Of a DNA stretch of 64,000 bases, positions 24,170 to 34,358 are shown piece by piece (the first letter of the stretch is position 1; every line of letters starts with the position of its first letter). A program made the position numbers and the translations under genes. The DNA is from Tuctoria greenei (taxonomy: Eukaryota > Streptophyta > Magnoliopsida > Poales > Poaceae), in NCBI GenBank assembly GCA_036927565.1, contig JAYESD010000005.1, positions 86,964,301 to 87,028,300 on the forward strand, in the 5' to 3' direction. The notes beneath the pieces were generated by a model. That model was not told the DNA's origin. It did no database searches and worked only from the letters and a program-made list of their open reading frames with translations.

Positions 24170-25422
24170 AACCTACCCCCCTTGAAATGAATCTCGCCCT
24201 TGAGATTCGATGCGGAAGAGAAGATATAGGGAAATTCCTTCTCGAGATCATCCTCCAACTCCCATGTTGCTTCCAATTCTATGTGATGCTTCCATTGAAC
24301 CTTGCACCATCGAATCACCTTGTTCCATGTGGCTCTCTCCTTGGTTTCCAAGATTTTGACTGGTTGCTCGGCATAAGTCAAATCTTCCTCTAGTTCAAAT
24401 TCTTCCATTGGCACTTGTTCTTCCGGTACTCTCAAGCACTTCTTGAGCTAGGAAATATGAAACACATCATGGACATCTGAAAGATGAGCTGGCATCTCCA
24501 ACTTATACGCTACTTCTCCTCTTTTGTCCAAAATCTTGAATGGCCCAATATAGCGAGGTGCTAGCTTGCCTATTATGTTAAACCTCTTATGAACTCTCAT
24601 TGGTGACACCTTGAGGTAAACAAAGTCTCCTATTTCAAAGGTTAATTTCCTTCTCCTACTGTTCGCATAGCCTTTTTACCTTGATTGAGCGGCCCTCAAG
24701 TTCTCACGGATTACCTGAACTTATTTTTCAGATTCTTGCAACACATCCGGACCGAATACTTGAGTTTCTCCTGTCTCATTCCAGAATAAAGGTGTCCTAC
24801 ACTTCCTTCCATATAGTGCCTCATATGGTGACATCTTCAAACTTGCTTGGTAACTGTTGTTGTATGAAAATTCTGCATATGGAAGGTTTTTGTCCCAACT
24901 TTTCCCATGCTTCAAAGCACAAGCTCTTAACATATCCTCCAAAATCTGATTGGTCCTCTGGGTTTGTCCATCCATTTGAGGGTGATAGGCTGAAATGAAA
25001 TTCAAACTTGTTCCCAATGCTTCATGCAACTTTTGCCAAAATTTGGAGGTAAATTGAGAACCTCTATCTGAGACTATCTTCTTTCGGACTTCATGTCGAC
25101 ACACAATATGCTCCATGTATATTTTGGCCAATTGTGCAGCTGCATACTTGGTCTTCACAGGGATGAAATGAGCTGACTTGGTTAAACGATCCACAATTAC
25201 CCATATAGAGTCATAACCAGACTGAGTACAGGGCAATCCAACTATGAAGTCCATTCCAATTTCTTCCCACTTCCATTCCAGGATCTTTAATGGCTGCAAT
25301 AATCCCGCGGGCCTTTGATGTTTTGCCTTGACTTGTTGGCACACATCACACAATGCTACATATTCAGCTATGTCCTTCTTCATGCTAGCCCACCAATAGC
25401 TAGTCTTCAAGTCCTTATACAT
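24055..25422 (-). pseudogene. Element D integrase and chromodomain-like tail
   Basis: The integrase zinc-finger end (CDVCQQVKAKH, about 25350) and catalytic core (MDFIVGLPCT, SDRGSQFTS, HPQMDGQTQRTNQ) run in one frame from 25422 to 24721, where a TAA follows ESEK. The rest resumes in another frame. The end (KVQWKHHIELEATWELEDDL, about 24310-24250) is the chromodomain-like tail and runs into the LTR. The conserved Glu block reads QTQRTNQ, with the usual E of QTERTNQ changed to Q, which would remove a catalytic acid. Two or more stops and a frameshift make it non-functional. Confidence 0.85.
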
Positions 25423-25622
25423 CTTTGTACAACCGGGGTGAATCGAGTGTGGTGAGCATGTGCCTCCGTTAGTATTGTCTCCCGAATATGCTTCACATTA
25501 GGCACAACAATCCTCTTACCAAGCCATAAAGTACAAGGTTCATCCTCATCAAATCTGAATTCTCTTCCCTCTTGGGTCCTTTCCTTGATCTGCCTAATTT
25601 CCTCATCCTTGGCTTGCCCCTC

Positions 25623-27283
25623 TCAAATTTCTTGCTCCAAAGTCGGATTTAACTCCATCATCCCCATCTTATTAATGAATTCGAGTTTCAACCGTTCAAA
25701 CTCCTTACATAACTCGAATGGAAATTCTTGAACCGTGAGTTGGTGACTTACTCCTTTCCAACTTAAAGTGTCAGTCACTACATTGACCTTTCCCGGGCGA
25801 TAATTGATTCCCAAATCATAATCCTTGATAAGCTCCAACCATCTTCGTTGCCCCAAATTCAGATCCGTTTGTGTGAAAATATACTTTAGACTCTTGTGAT
25901 TCGTATAAATTTCACACCTATGTCCAAGGATGCAATGTCTCCAAATCTTCAATGCGTGTACCACAACTGCAAGTTCCAAATCATGTGTTGGGTAATTCTG
26001 CTCATGTTTCTTCAATTACCTCGATGCGTAGGCGACCACTTGACCTTCTTGCATGAGCACACATCCAAGTCCTTGTCTTGATGCATCACAATATATGTCA
26101 AAACTCTTGCTTACATCCAGCGAAACCAAAACGGAGTTGTAGTTAACCTTTTCTTCAATTCCTTGAAACTCTCTTGACAAGCTTGAGTCCATTGAAATGC
26201 TTTCCCCTTCATTAGCAACTCCATCATTGGCTTGGCTATCTTGGAAAAGTCCTTGATGAATCAACAGTAATATCCAGCCATCCTAAGAGAACTCCGGATC
26301 TCCTTTACGTTTTGCGGTGGCTCCCACTTCAACACGTCCCTCACCTTTCTAGGGTCAACCGAAACTCCTCCACCTGAAATTATATAACCCAAAAATGATA
26401 CTTCTCTCAACCAAAACTGACACTTGTTGAACTTGGCGTACAATTGATGCTCCCTCAATTTATGCAATGTAAGCCTTAAGTGTCCCTCATGTTCCTTCTC
26501 ATCCTTTGAGTAGATCATAATGTTGTCAATGAACACCACAACAAACTTATCCAAGTACTCTAGGAAGACCTTATTCATGTGGTACATAAAGTAGGCAGGC
26601 GCATTTGTCAATCCGAAGGACATCACGGTGTACTCATATGATCCATACTGTGTCCTAAAAGCTGTCTTAGGTATGTCTTATGGTCCAATCTTCATTTGAA
26701 AGTATCCCAACCTCAAATCAATCTTAGAGAAGACACAAGCACCCTTCATCTGATCAAACAAGTCTTCTATGTGTGGCAAGGTGTACTTGTTCTTAATGGT
26801 CACCTCGTGGAGAGCTCGGTAATCTACACACATCCTTTGGTATCCATCCTTCTTGTCCACAAATAGAACGGGCGCTCCCCAAGGTGAAGAGCTTGAGCGA
26901 ATAAAACATTTCTCTAGTTGCTCTTGAATCTGCTTCTTGAGCTCTGCTAATTCCTTAGGAGGCATCCTATATGGCCTCTTAGCTATAGGTGCAGTTCCAT
27001 GTATTAAATCAATAACAAACTCAATGTCTTGATCAGGTGGCATACCTAGAAAATCTTCCAAAAAAACATCCAAAAATTCACACACCATGAGAATCTCCTC
27101 AATTGCGGCACCGTCTATGTAATTCAGCTCCAATTGCTTCGGTGCGGTTTGAGATGCTTCAAATTCTACGGTGATCCCTTCCTCATTGGTTAACTTCACC
27201 ATCTTCGTGGTGCATTCAATGACTCCATTGTGCTTCCTCAACCAGTCCATACCAAGTATAATGTACAATCCTTGAGAATCCAA
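25623..27283 (-). pseudogene. Element D RT and RNase H, broken
   Basis: RT runs from ILGMDWLRKHNG (27245) through WGAPVLFVDKKDG, MCVDYRALHE and FSKIDLRLGYF, breaks near 26680, and resumes at MSFGLTNAPAYF. The catalytic motif reads FIDNIMIYSKD (about 26540-26515) instead of FIDDI, so one catalytic Asp is Asn. RNase H (FDIYCDASRQGLGC; 26264-26016) and the following GINYRPGKVNVVTD block are present. At least three frame breaks are visible, including one where protease meets RT at a C run (about 27312). Confidence 0.85.
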
Positions 27284-28728
27284 AACAATGAGGTTGGCGA
27301 AGAAGTCTACCCCCCTTTATTCTAAGGCTTACTTTTGGACATACTATATTTGTCCTCATCTCTCCTCCAGGATACTTAACCAATAGAGTAAACTTCATAT
27401 GAGAGATAGGCAAACTATACTTGGCAACATATTTCGATGCAATGAATGAGTGCGATGCTCCAGAATCAAATAACATAGTCGTCGGGTTGGAGTTTGCGAG
27501 GAACATACCAATCACCACGTGATCTGCTTGTTGGGCATCCTCCGTAGAGACATGGTTCACGTTGCCACGAGCAAAATTCTGCTGTCCACGGTTCCCTTGC
27601 GGCTGTCCTCCATTGGGTCTTGGGTTTTGCCTCGGCGCATTGCTTCCTTGACCAAGGCCTAACTTAGGACATTGATGTGCAAAGTGTCCAACTTCTCCAC
27701 AAGTATAGCACTTCTTTGCTGCACCAGAATTATTGGGGCGAGCTTGGTTCTGAACATTTGCACCAGGAAAATTAGCACGTGGTGCAAAAGGCATTGGAGG
27801 CATAGGTGCTTGCATGATAGGGCGTTGCTGCACGAACTGGGTTGGGTGCGGTGCAAATCCAGGGTGATGAGCAGGCGCAGAAGAACTGTAATTTGGCGCA
27901 TTGGGTGGTGCAAAGAGAGGACGCACATTACTTCCTTGTTGTTGTCCTTGATATGGCGCCTTCCTCTTGTTGTCTTGCTCCATCTCACAGACCTTGTTCT
28001 CCACAACAATTGCTTTGTCTGGAAGCTTCTAGAAGTTGGAATAGTCACAATTGAGCAATTGCACTTGGATCTCATTGTTCAAGACTCTCATGAACAAGTA
28101 TTGCTTTCGGCGGTCCCGACACACATCCTTAGGAGCATATCTTGAGAGTTGGGTGAATTTATTAAGGTATTAACCCACACTCGATCTTCCTTGCCTCACG
28201 TTCTCAAATTCTTGTCTCTTCAACATCATAACACCTTCCGGCATAATGAGAACGTAAACTTTCCTTGAACTCTGCCCAGGTGATCCTCTCCTGATTCTCA
28301 TGAGCATTGCATAAGAAATCCCACCAATCGGTAGCTGCTCCAACGAGTTGATGAGAAGCAAAAAGCACTTACTCTCGATCGTTGCATTGGACAATAGCTA
28401 GCTTCTTCTCTGCAGACTTGAGCCAATCATCAGCATCCATAGGGTCAGCGGCTTGAGCAAAGGTCGGTGGCCTAGTCCTCATGAACTCTCCCAACCGGTT
28501 ATGGGTAGGTGGGGGTGCCGGTGGAGGCATGTGGGTTTGATTGTTGATGTTACCAGCCTGTAGCTGTCCCATAGTTTGTATCATGGTCTGCATGAGCTGG
28601 TTTTGCATAGTCAAAAGTTGCTCAATGTCGATAGCTCCATGAGCGGGTCCTTGTCCATGGTTATTCTGAGGTGCTCCATTGTTCTCCTCCTCGTCATTGC
28701 CATCCCTCTGGTTGCGAGTCCTCACCAT
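27284..28728 (-). pseudogene. Element D gag and protease
   Basis: Gag starts at the ATG at 28728 (MVRTRNQRDGNDEEENNGAP). The N-terminal part and the start of the core are open to about 28370. Frameshifts near 28375 and 28170 break the core (FLLLINSLEQLPIGGI is out of frame). The second half (28004-27284) is in good shape: zinc knuckle CYTCGEVGHFAHQC (about 27715) and protease active site FDSGASHSFI (about 27470) are both intact. This is the best-preserved nucleocapsid and protease segment of the Tekay copies here. Confidence 0.85.
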
Positions 28729-28980
28729 CTGAATAAAAGCAAGAGATAAGAATTTAGAAATGTCCCCAACTATATGCATCAAGGGATATGAAACTAAGCA
28801 ACTACCTATACTAGCCTATGTGGACATGGCAATGCTAAAGCATCCCAAAATCCCCTATTAAGCACACAAGCAAACAATCTATAGAAAACAGCACACCAAG
28901 CAAAAACACATCGATTCCTGAGTGCTCCTATGTGCTCTAAAGTGTCCATTCTATCTAGGTTGCATCCTACGGTCAACCTG

Positions 28981-28994
28981 TGGCTCTGATGCCA
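28981..28994 (-). other. Primer binding site, element D
   Basis: On the minus strand it reads TGGCATCAGAGCCA next to the LTR at 28998. It is the Met-tRNA site with one T-to-C change from TGGTATCAGAGCCA. Confidence 0.8.
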
Positions 28995-28997
28995 ATT

Positions 28998-30275
28998 TGT
29001 GACACCCAGTTCCGAAAATGAACCAAGTGAACGCATATGTATGCCCAGGACATTCAACACACATACATGAGTGCATTCACAAGAGGATATACAGAAAATT
29101 ACTACAAGACAAGATTAATTAACCACTTTTATTACATAATTAACATTATCCTCGAATACAAGCACTAATGAATATTAATGACAAGTTCAACTAATGCAGA
29201 GGAAATAAACTAATTTAGCAAACTAAACAAAGGGGGTAGCACAGCTCCAACACTCCATAGGCAAAGCTGACGGTAGACACGGCCTAGAACTCTGCATTAT
29301 CATCCTTAAACTCCCAATCCTGACCTGCAACTATTGGTGGGGGAATTACAAGGGTGAGTACATGTCGTACTCAGCAAGTGTGGAAAGTATGACATGTAGC
29401 TGATTCAAATGACGAATATAATAACTACTAATTGCTGAAAAGTACATCAAAACATTTGAAAAGCAATATATTATGTGTATATGAAATAAACCCATCATAA
29501 ACCCTGTAATCCTCATAATACCATATTTCTCATTGCCATTAAACATAATCAATATCATAAGTTAATTCATAACCAACAATGACCATTCATTAACCATAAC
29601 CATAACCAAACCATAACCATAACCAACCAACCATCCATATACCAAGTTCCCTCCAATCATTGAAGTTGTCCAGGTGCTCGTAACCGGGAGCACGACTATC
29701 ATGATAGTTTTATTAGACACTCTGCAGAGGTTGTACCACTTTACCGATGTGTTTGTGATTTCATCACCCGTTGGCGACTAAAGAAACCTCCCTTATGCCA
29801 AGTACACTTGCTTAGGTGTATGGCCGAGAGATCACAAAATAGCCTTTACAAAGGGATTACTAGCCTATTTAGACCCCACTGAGGCTTCACCGGTGGCGAT
29901 GTCTCCAACTGAGCACATATTCAACTAAGGGCCCCCTCTTAAGCCATTCGGATCCCAGGGTAGTCCCACCAATCATCAACAAACCCAATCTGACTACCTC
30001 TTCCCCGAGCATCCTTAATGGTCGAAATAGCACTGGAAAAACCCTAATAAATCAGCTACGCCGCACCTGTACTTGGCCTCAGTGTGGCACTGTAGTCCTT
30101 GCTTATTCTTGCATGAACCGGTCCTTAGATCTAAAGCAAGCAACCCACCATACATCCAACCCATCCACATACCAGGCTTGCTTAGATCACCCATTACCAC
30201 ATCATAATAACCAGTTCATGTTAATCATAATCTCAGAAATGCATAATTAAGTTAAGTGGTATAGTTGTTTTTGAA
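28998..30275 (-). repeat. Shared D/G LTR, first part (5' LTR of D)
   Basis: It is co-linear with 21331-22590 of the D 3' LTR and ends in TATAGTTGTTTTT, where Sirevirus E begins. The rest of this LTR is at 45843-46393. About 1 kb of LTR between the two parts, equal to 22590-23610 in the intact LTR, is missing. Confidence 0.85.
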
Positions 30276-31011
30276 TGTGGCCTAGAGGGGGGGTGAATAT
30301 GCTGCACACTTAATAGAATCGTCCAAACTTGGTTGGCCGAACTAGTCCGGTCGTGTGGGCAGACTTGTTCGGTGTGCTAAAAATATGTATGATGATCAGG
30401 TGTTATTTGGGAAACTAAATTTCTTTAGCAGCGGAAATGAGAACAACTGATATTTTTATTTGAGATTAATATAAGAATGCAGGTAAAACTTATAATTGCC
30501 TTAGGTTGATGTTTAGCACTCAAGTGATCTAATGAACAAAATTTAAAGGAAATAAGATGCAAGACACACGAATTTTTCCTGAGGTTCGATCTCACCACGA
30601 GATCTACGTCCTCGTTGAGGAAGCTCACACAGAGTCGGGTCTCCAACCCTTTTCGTCTTCAAGTCACCACGAAGGCCGACTTGATTCCACTATCACGGGT
30701 AATCACCAAGTTTGTGGGGCAACCTCACACGTTGAGGGCTCCCACGAGAATTACAACGAAAGAAGTGATCAAATACACTCAAAAGTATTACAATGCAGAG
30801 TATGAGTGTAGAAAGATCAAACCCCAAGAGCTCGCAATGAAAGAACGACGATCTCCCAATCCCGAATCCAAGTGTTCAAATGATTTCACTCTTTTTGCAC
30901 TTTAGATGTGTGGGGAGATGTGTTTTGGGCTCTTGGGACAAAGTGGCAGCGCTAGGGTTTGTTCTTTGATCAGTATTCGGCGTGTGTTACAATAGGAAAG
31001 CTATGGACTCT

Positions 31012-31021
31012 CTATTTATAG
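31012..31021 (-). promoter_or_regulatory. TATA box, element E LTR
   Basis: CTATAAATAG on the minus strand, about 40 bp downstream of the last upstream palindrome. Confidence 0.7.
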
Positions 31022-31058
31022 GGTTTCCAAAAGGTAGCCGTTGAAAAACCCTAACACC

Positions 31059-31410
31059 GGACTAGTCCGGTGCAAGTTCGGACTTGTCCGGTCTCAGTGC
31101 ATTTTGAAGTCCAGAAAGTCTGCCGGACTAGTCCGGTCCAAGCTCGGACTAGTCCAGTGCTTTGTGAAGGTGAACTCCAGAAAGTTCAATGGACTAGTCC
31201 ACGGACTAGTCCGATCTCCACATATGGGAGACTCCAGAAAGGTCAACGGACAAGTCCGGTGGTACAACGGACTAGTCCGGTCCCTCAATATGAGAGACTC
31301 CAGAAACATAAACGGACTAGTTTGGTGGACGCACGGACTAGTCCGGTCTCCCAATAAGTGAGATTCCAGAAAGATAAACGGACTAGTCCGGACCATGATC
31401 GGACTAGTCC
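31059..31410. repeat. GGACTAGTCC array, element E LTR
   Basis: Nine exact GGACTAGTCC decamers (mostly inside CGGACTAGTCCG) plus variants GGACTTGTCC and GGACAAGTCC alternate with spacers containing ACTCCAGAAA. This is the same palindrome as in the unrelated Tekay LTRs. Confidence 0.9.
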
Positions 31411-31695
31411 GGTGCTTTGTGAAAGTTAGGTTAATTTTAATCCCTTACCCTCGCGCAAAGTTGTGAGATCTTGGAGTGTGTCTTTCATACACTCCCTATA
31501 CATTCAAAATCTAATTTAGTATTCCAAGCTTCATCAAAGTATCTCTCTTTGAACACCACTTCATTTTTCACCTTTTTGTGCGCACCGAGCTGTTTCACTT
31601 GTTTGTCCTGCAATCATCTCAGTAGTTTCATTAGGATCTCATATGTTTGTCATCAATTAGCCAAAACCCACAAGGGATATCCTAGATGCACTTAC

Positions 31696-31712
31696 AATCT
31701 CCCCCTTTTGGT
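31696..31712 (-). other. Polypurine tract, element E
   Basis: The minus strand reads AAAAGGGGGAGAT directly before the 3' LTR start TGTAAG. It is the typical copia/Sirevirus tract. Confidence 0.85.
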
Positions 31713-32099
31713 GATTGATGACAACCATTTGAGATATCACAATTGAGAATAAAATCTTTATTTTCATAAGGTGTGCACATATGAGTATAATGATAAGTCC
31801 ACAAAAAGCTTCTCACATATGCACACACCTTATGGTGGGGTCCCTAACAGGTGTGTGATCAACAAGGTGTGATGAAGTAAAGGTAATCAATAATGAGCAT
31901 AGAGATAATCATCCAAGCAACAATAAGCATCACACATAAGAGAAGAAATAGTGCATTACAAGGTTTTAAACATAAGTACATGTCCTTGATCACAAAAACA
32001 TAAAGACACCAACTAGAGATGGTCTCAAACTACTAGTCTCAATTTCTCCTCCTTTGGCATCAAGGCACCAAAAAGGGAAAAATTGAGGGGAATCACTCA
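31713..32099 (-). other. Element E 3' non-coding region
   Basis: This is AT-rich sequence between the end of the extra frame and the polypurine tract. I see no coding signal or clear repeat. Confidence 0.5.
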
Positions 32100-33583
32100 T
32101 TGCCACTCTCTTCTTCAGTCTCGGTTCGGTCCTCATCTTCACCACCATCATCATCATTCGCCGGAGCAGACTCTTCCTTGGAGTCCTCGAAGTCAGGCGG
32201 GGATCCCACCGGCTCAATCTCCAGCTTGTCACAGATAGCTTTGATGTTGGCATTGACATATTGTTGATGCTTCTTCTGCCTGACTTCAATCTTGCGGCAT
32301 CAGGCAAAGATAGAGGTGAGCATTTTGAGCACACCACCGGAGGGTTCATGGGCAGGTGCAGAGCTAGGAGGAGCAGCTGGAGATCTTGTGGCATTCACAT
32401 CCCAAGTTTGTTTATTCCTCCTCTCAGCTTCAGGGGAGGGAGGTGCATCAGGAGCCGAAGGTAGAGTGTACTCGGTGGGCTTTTGCGGTTTCAACCCTGT
32501 ATTGTGAACATCCTTGACGAACTCAAGTCCAGTCACCTTCTCAATCATGTACATGATGTACGAGGCATACCCGCAAGATCTGTTCGGAGTGATTGAGATG
32601 TTAACAATGTCATTGTAGATGTATTCAAAGACATTGAACAGTCTCCTCCCACCAATGACCTTCATTAGGGTCCTCAAGGTTCCTTGTAGTCCCCGCATCT
32701 CCATCTTTCGGGGCTATTGTCTTCCTCAAGATTCTGTTGAGGACCACAAAGAAGGGCTTCAGATATTTGCTGTTGGGAGGCACATAGGGCATCCTTGTGT
32801 CATAGAGGAACTTGAGCTCATCCTTCTCCAAGGGTTGCAAATTGTGGATGACAAGATCATGATCCAGAGTATGTTCAAGGTGAAGAATTCTTGCAAACTC
32901 ATCATAAGTAACACTATACTTGGAACCATGAGTCACCCAAGTAAGACTGTCTCCATCACCACGAGCAAAGTAGAGGGTAGAGTAGAATTGGGTGATGACC
33001 TCATTGTTCCAGTCATTCTCAAAAGAAAACAGTTTCTTCAGTCTGTGCCTCTCCAGGGACTCAACCACCTCACGGAAGGCAGGATATTTCTTCGACTGCA
33101 TGTACCCAATGTTCACCCATTGACTCTTCACAACGGGATTCTTCATCTTCATGTACACATGCTCGTAGTAGTCGGCATGAAAGTTGCTCCAAAATCTTGG
33201 GTCTGAGCATTACCGAGGTTGATCATACACATTAACTTGCCTAAAGCTATCGGCAAGCTCACCCCCTTTTCTGGTGAAATCTTTACTCGAGCGCTGCCTG
33301 TTGCGGTGACTTGGGTTCTTCATCTTCAGGGGTCCAATGGGACCACTAGCAAGCCCCTTTCCTTTGTTGAGAGTCCTCTTTGGCCCTGAGGAGCTCTCTA
33401 CAGCTTTTCCTTGGGCCTTCTTAACAACCACCCTCCTTTTCTTGGGCAAGTTGTCGTCGGAGGGTGGAGAGTGCACATTTACATCATGTCTTTTCTTCAT
33501 TACCTATCATTGGCTCTCTTCACTTTTTCGCGTTCAACTTCTTCATCAACATGGAAGGAGCTGTCATCTGAGCTTGAAGACAT
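32100..33583 (-). pseudogene. Element E extra ORF after pol, broken
   Basis: A coding region of about 490 codons is spread over frames. It opens with an acidic, Ser-rich start (MSSSSDDSSFHVDEEVE) at 33583. A Lys/Arg-rich part follows (KKRRVVVKKAQGKAVE, a nuclear-signal-like run). Next comes a conserved-looking globular part with FYSTLYF, YSVTYDEFARILHLE and YLKPFFVVLNRILRKTIAPK (33158-32690), then a Pro-rich linker and an acidic C-terminus (DDDGGEDEDRTETEEESG) ending at a TGA near 32100. Breaks: frameshifts near 33500 and 32700, TAA near 33210, TGA near 32307. The middle resembles the putative plant transposon protein type found after pol in grass elements. No signal peptide or membrane segment is seen, so it is not obviously envelope-like. 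Function unknown. Confidence 0.65.
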
Positions 33584-34330
33584 CGTGCCTAATAAGGGGT
33601 TCATGATTTATATGAGAATGAACTAAGAATGAAGGAGATGTGAGGATTCAAATGTCAGAGGCCGGACTTGTCCGGTTTCAGAGTGCGGACTTGTCTGGTG
33701 TACCGGACTAGTCCATATCTAGGAGCCGGACTAGTCCGCCCTGGCACAAGAACCCTAACAAAACTATGAATCACAACTTCTATCTAAGGATGCAAAGGAG
33801 CATGAAGGTGAAAGGAATACATCTCTGAAGCTAATGTACTTCCTTGTAATCAAGGGAAACAAGCTAGAACTAGAAAAGTTGAGAGATTTTAGGGAGAAAT
33901 TTACCGAGATTTGAAGATTCGCGTTGAAGGAGCACGAATCTGTCCGGATGAGTTTGGAGTGGAGTATCAACTCATCGAGGGGAGGATTTCCCACGGAGAA
34001 AACTTGGATTTCGAGGGCTCAACTCGAAAATCACTTTTGGGGGCTAGGGTTTGAGAGGTGAGGGTTCAACTCAAAGTGGAGGGAGGTTTGAAACGGTTTT
34101 GGCCGGCCAGCTGCTTATATACGCGGCCGACCGGACTAGTCCGGTGCCCCTGGAAAACCTAGGAAAGAGAGACTGTCCGGACTAGTCCGGTGGCAAACCT
34201 GACTAGTCCGGTGTCCCTGGAAAAACGGAGTATTTAGAGATAACTAATAGTGATCCAAGGACAAGTTTTGCAAATAATCTTGGTAATTATGACCAGAAAG
34301 TAATCAACAAAAAAAAATGGTCATAAATTC
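33584..34330 (-). promoter_or_regulatory. Internal promoter-like block upstream of the extra ORF of E
   Basis: Read on the minus strand: GGACTAGTCC palindromes at 34209-34133 (two exact, one variant), then TATATAAG (34121-34114), a leader with CTAGGGTTT-type sequence, a second palindrome cluster (33738-33662), and the ATG of the extra frame at 33583. This order and spacing match the LTR promoters of E and of the Tekay elements. Promoter activity is an inference. Confidence 0.5.
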
Positions 34331-34358
34331 CAAGATTTCTTCATTAAAATTAGTTTTC

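Larger units (their letters stand above)
30276..31695 (-). repeat. Element E 3' LTR
   Basis: This 1,420-bp LTR has plus-strand ends TGTGGCCTAGAG and GCACTTACA. Read on the minus strand: U3 with palindromes (31410-31059), TATA box (31021-31012), then a transcribed part with a second small palindrome cluster (30376-30337). The short frames inside it (for example 30557-30905) are not genes. Confidence 0.9.

Noticed and set aside
30271..30275. TTGAA as the duplication of element E
   Set aside because: The partner end was lost in the E-F fusion, and GAA is not in the matching place of the intact D LTR (GTTTTTCC), so it cannot be confirmed.
30557..30905. Two overlapping short frames that could be a host gene
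   Set aside because: They lie inside the E LTR, downstream of its TATA box, with no domain and no partner exons.
31059..31410. CRISPR-like array of short palindromes
   Set aside because: Units are 10-12 bp with irregular short spacers inside an LTR of a plant retrotransposon. There are no 23-47 bp repeats and no cas genes.
32100..33583. Envelope-like protein in element E
   Set aside because: No signal peptide, membrane segment or cleavage site is visible. Composition is acidic and basic, suggesting an intracellular protein.
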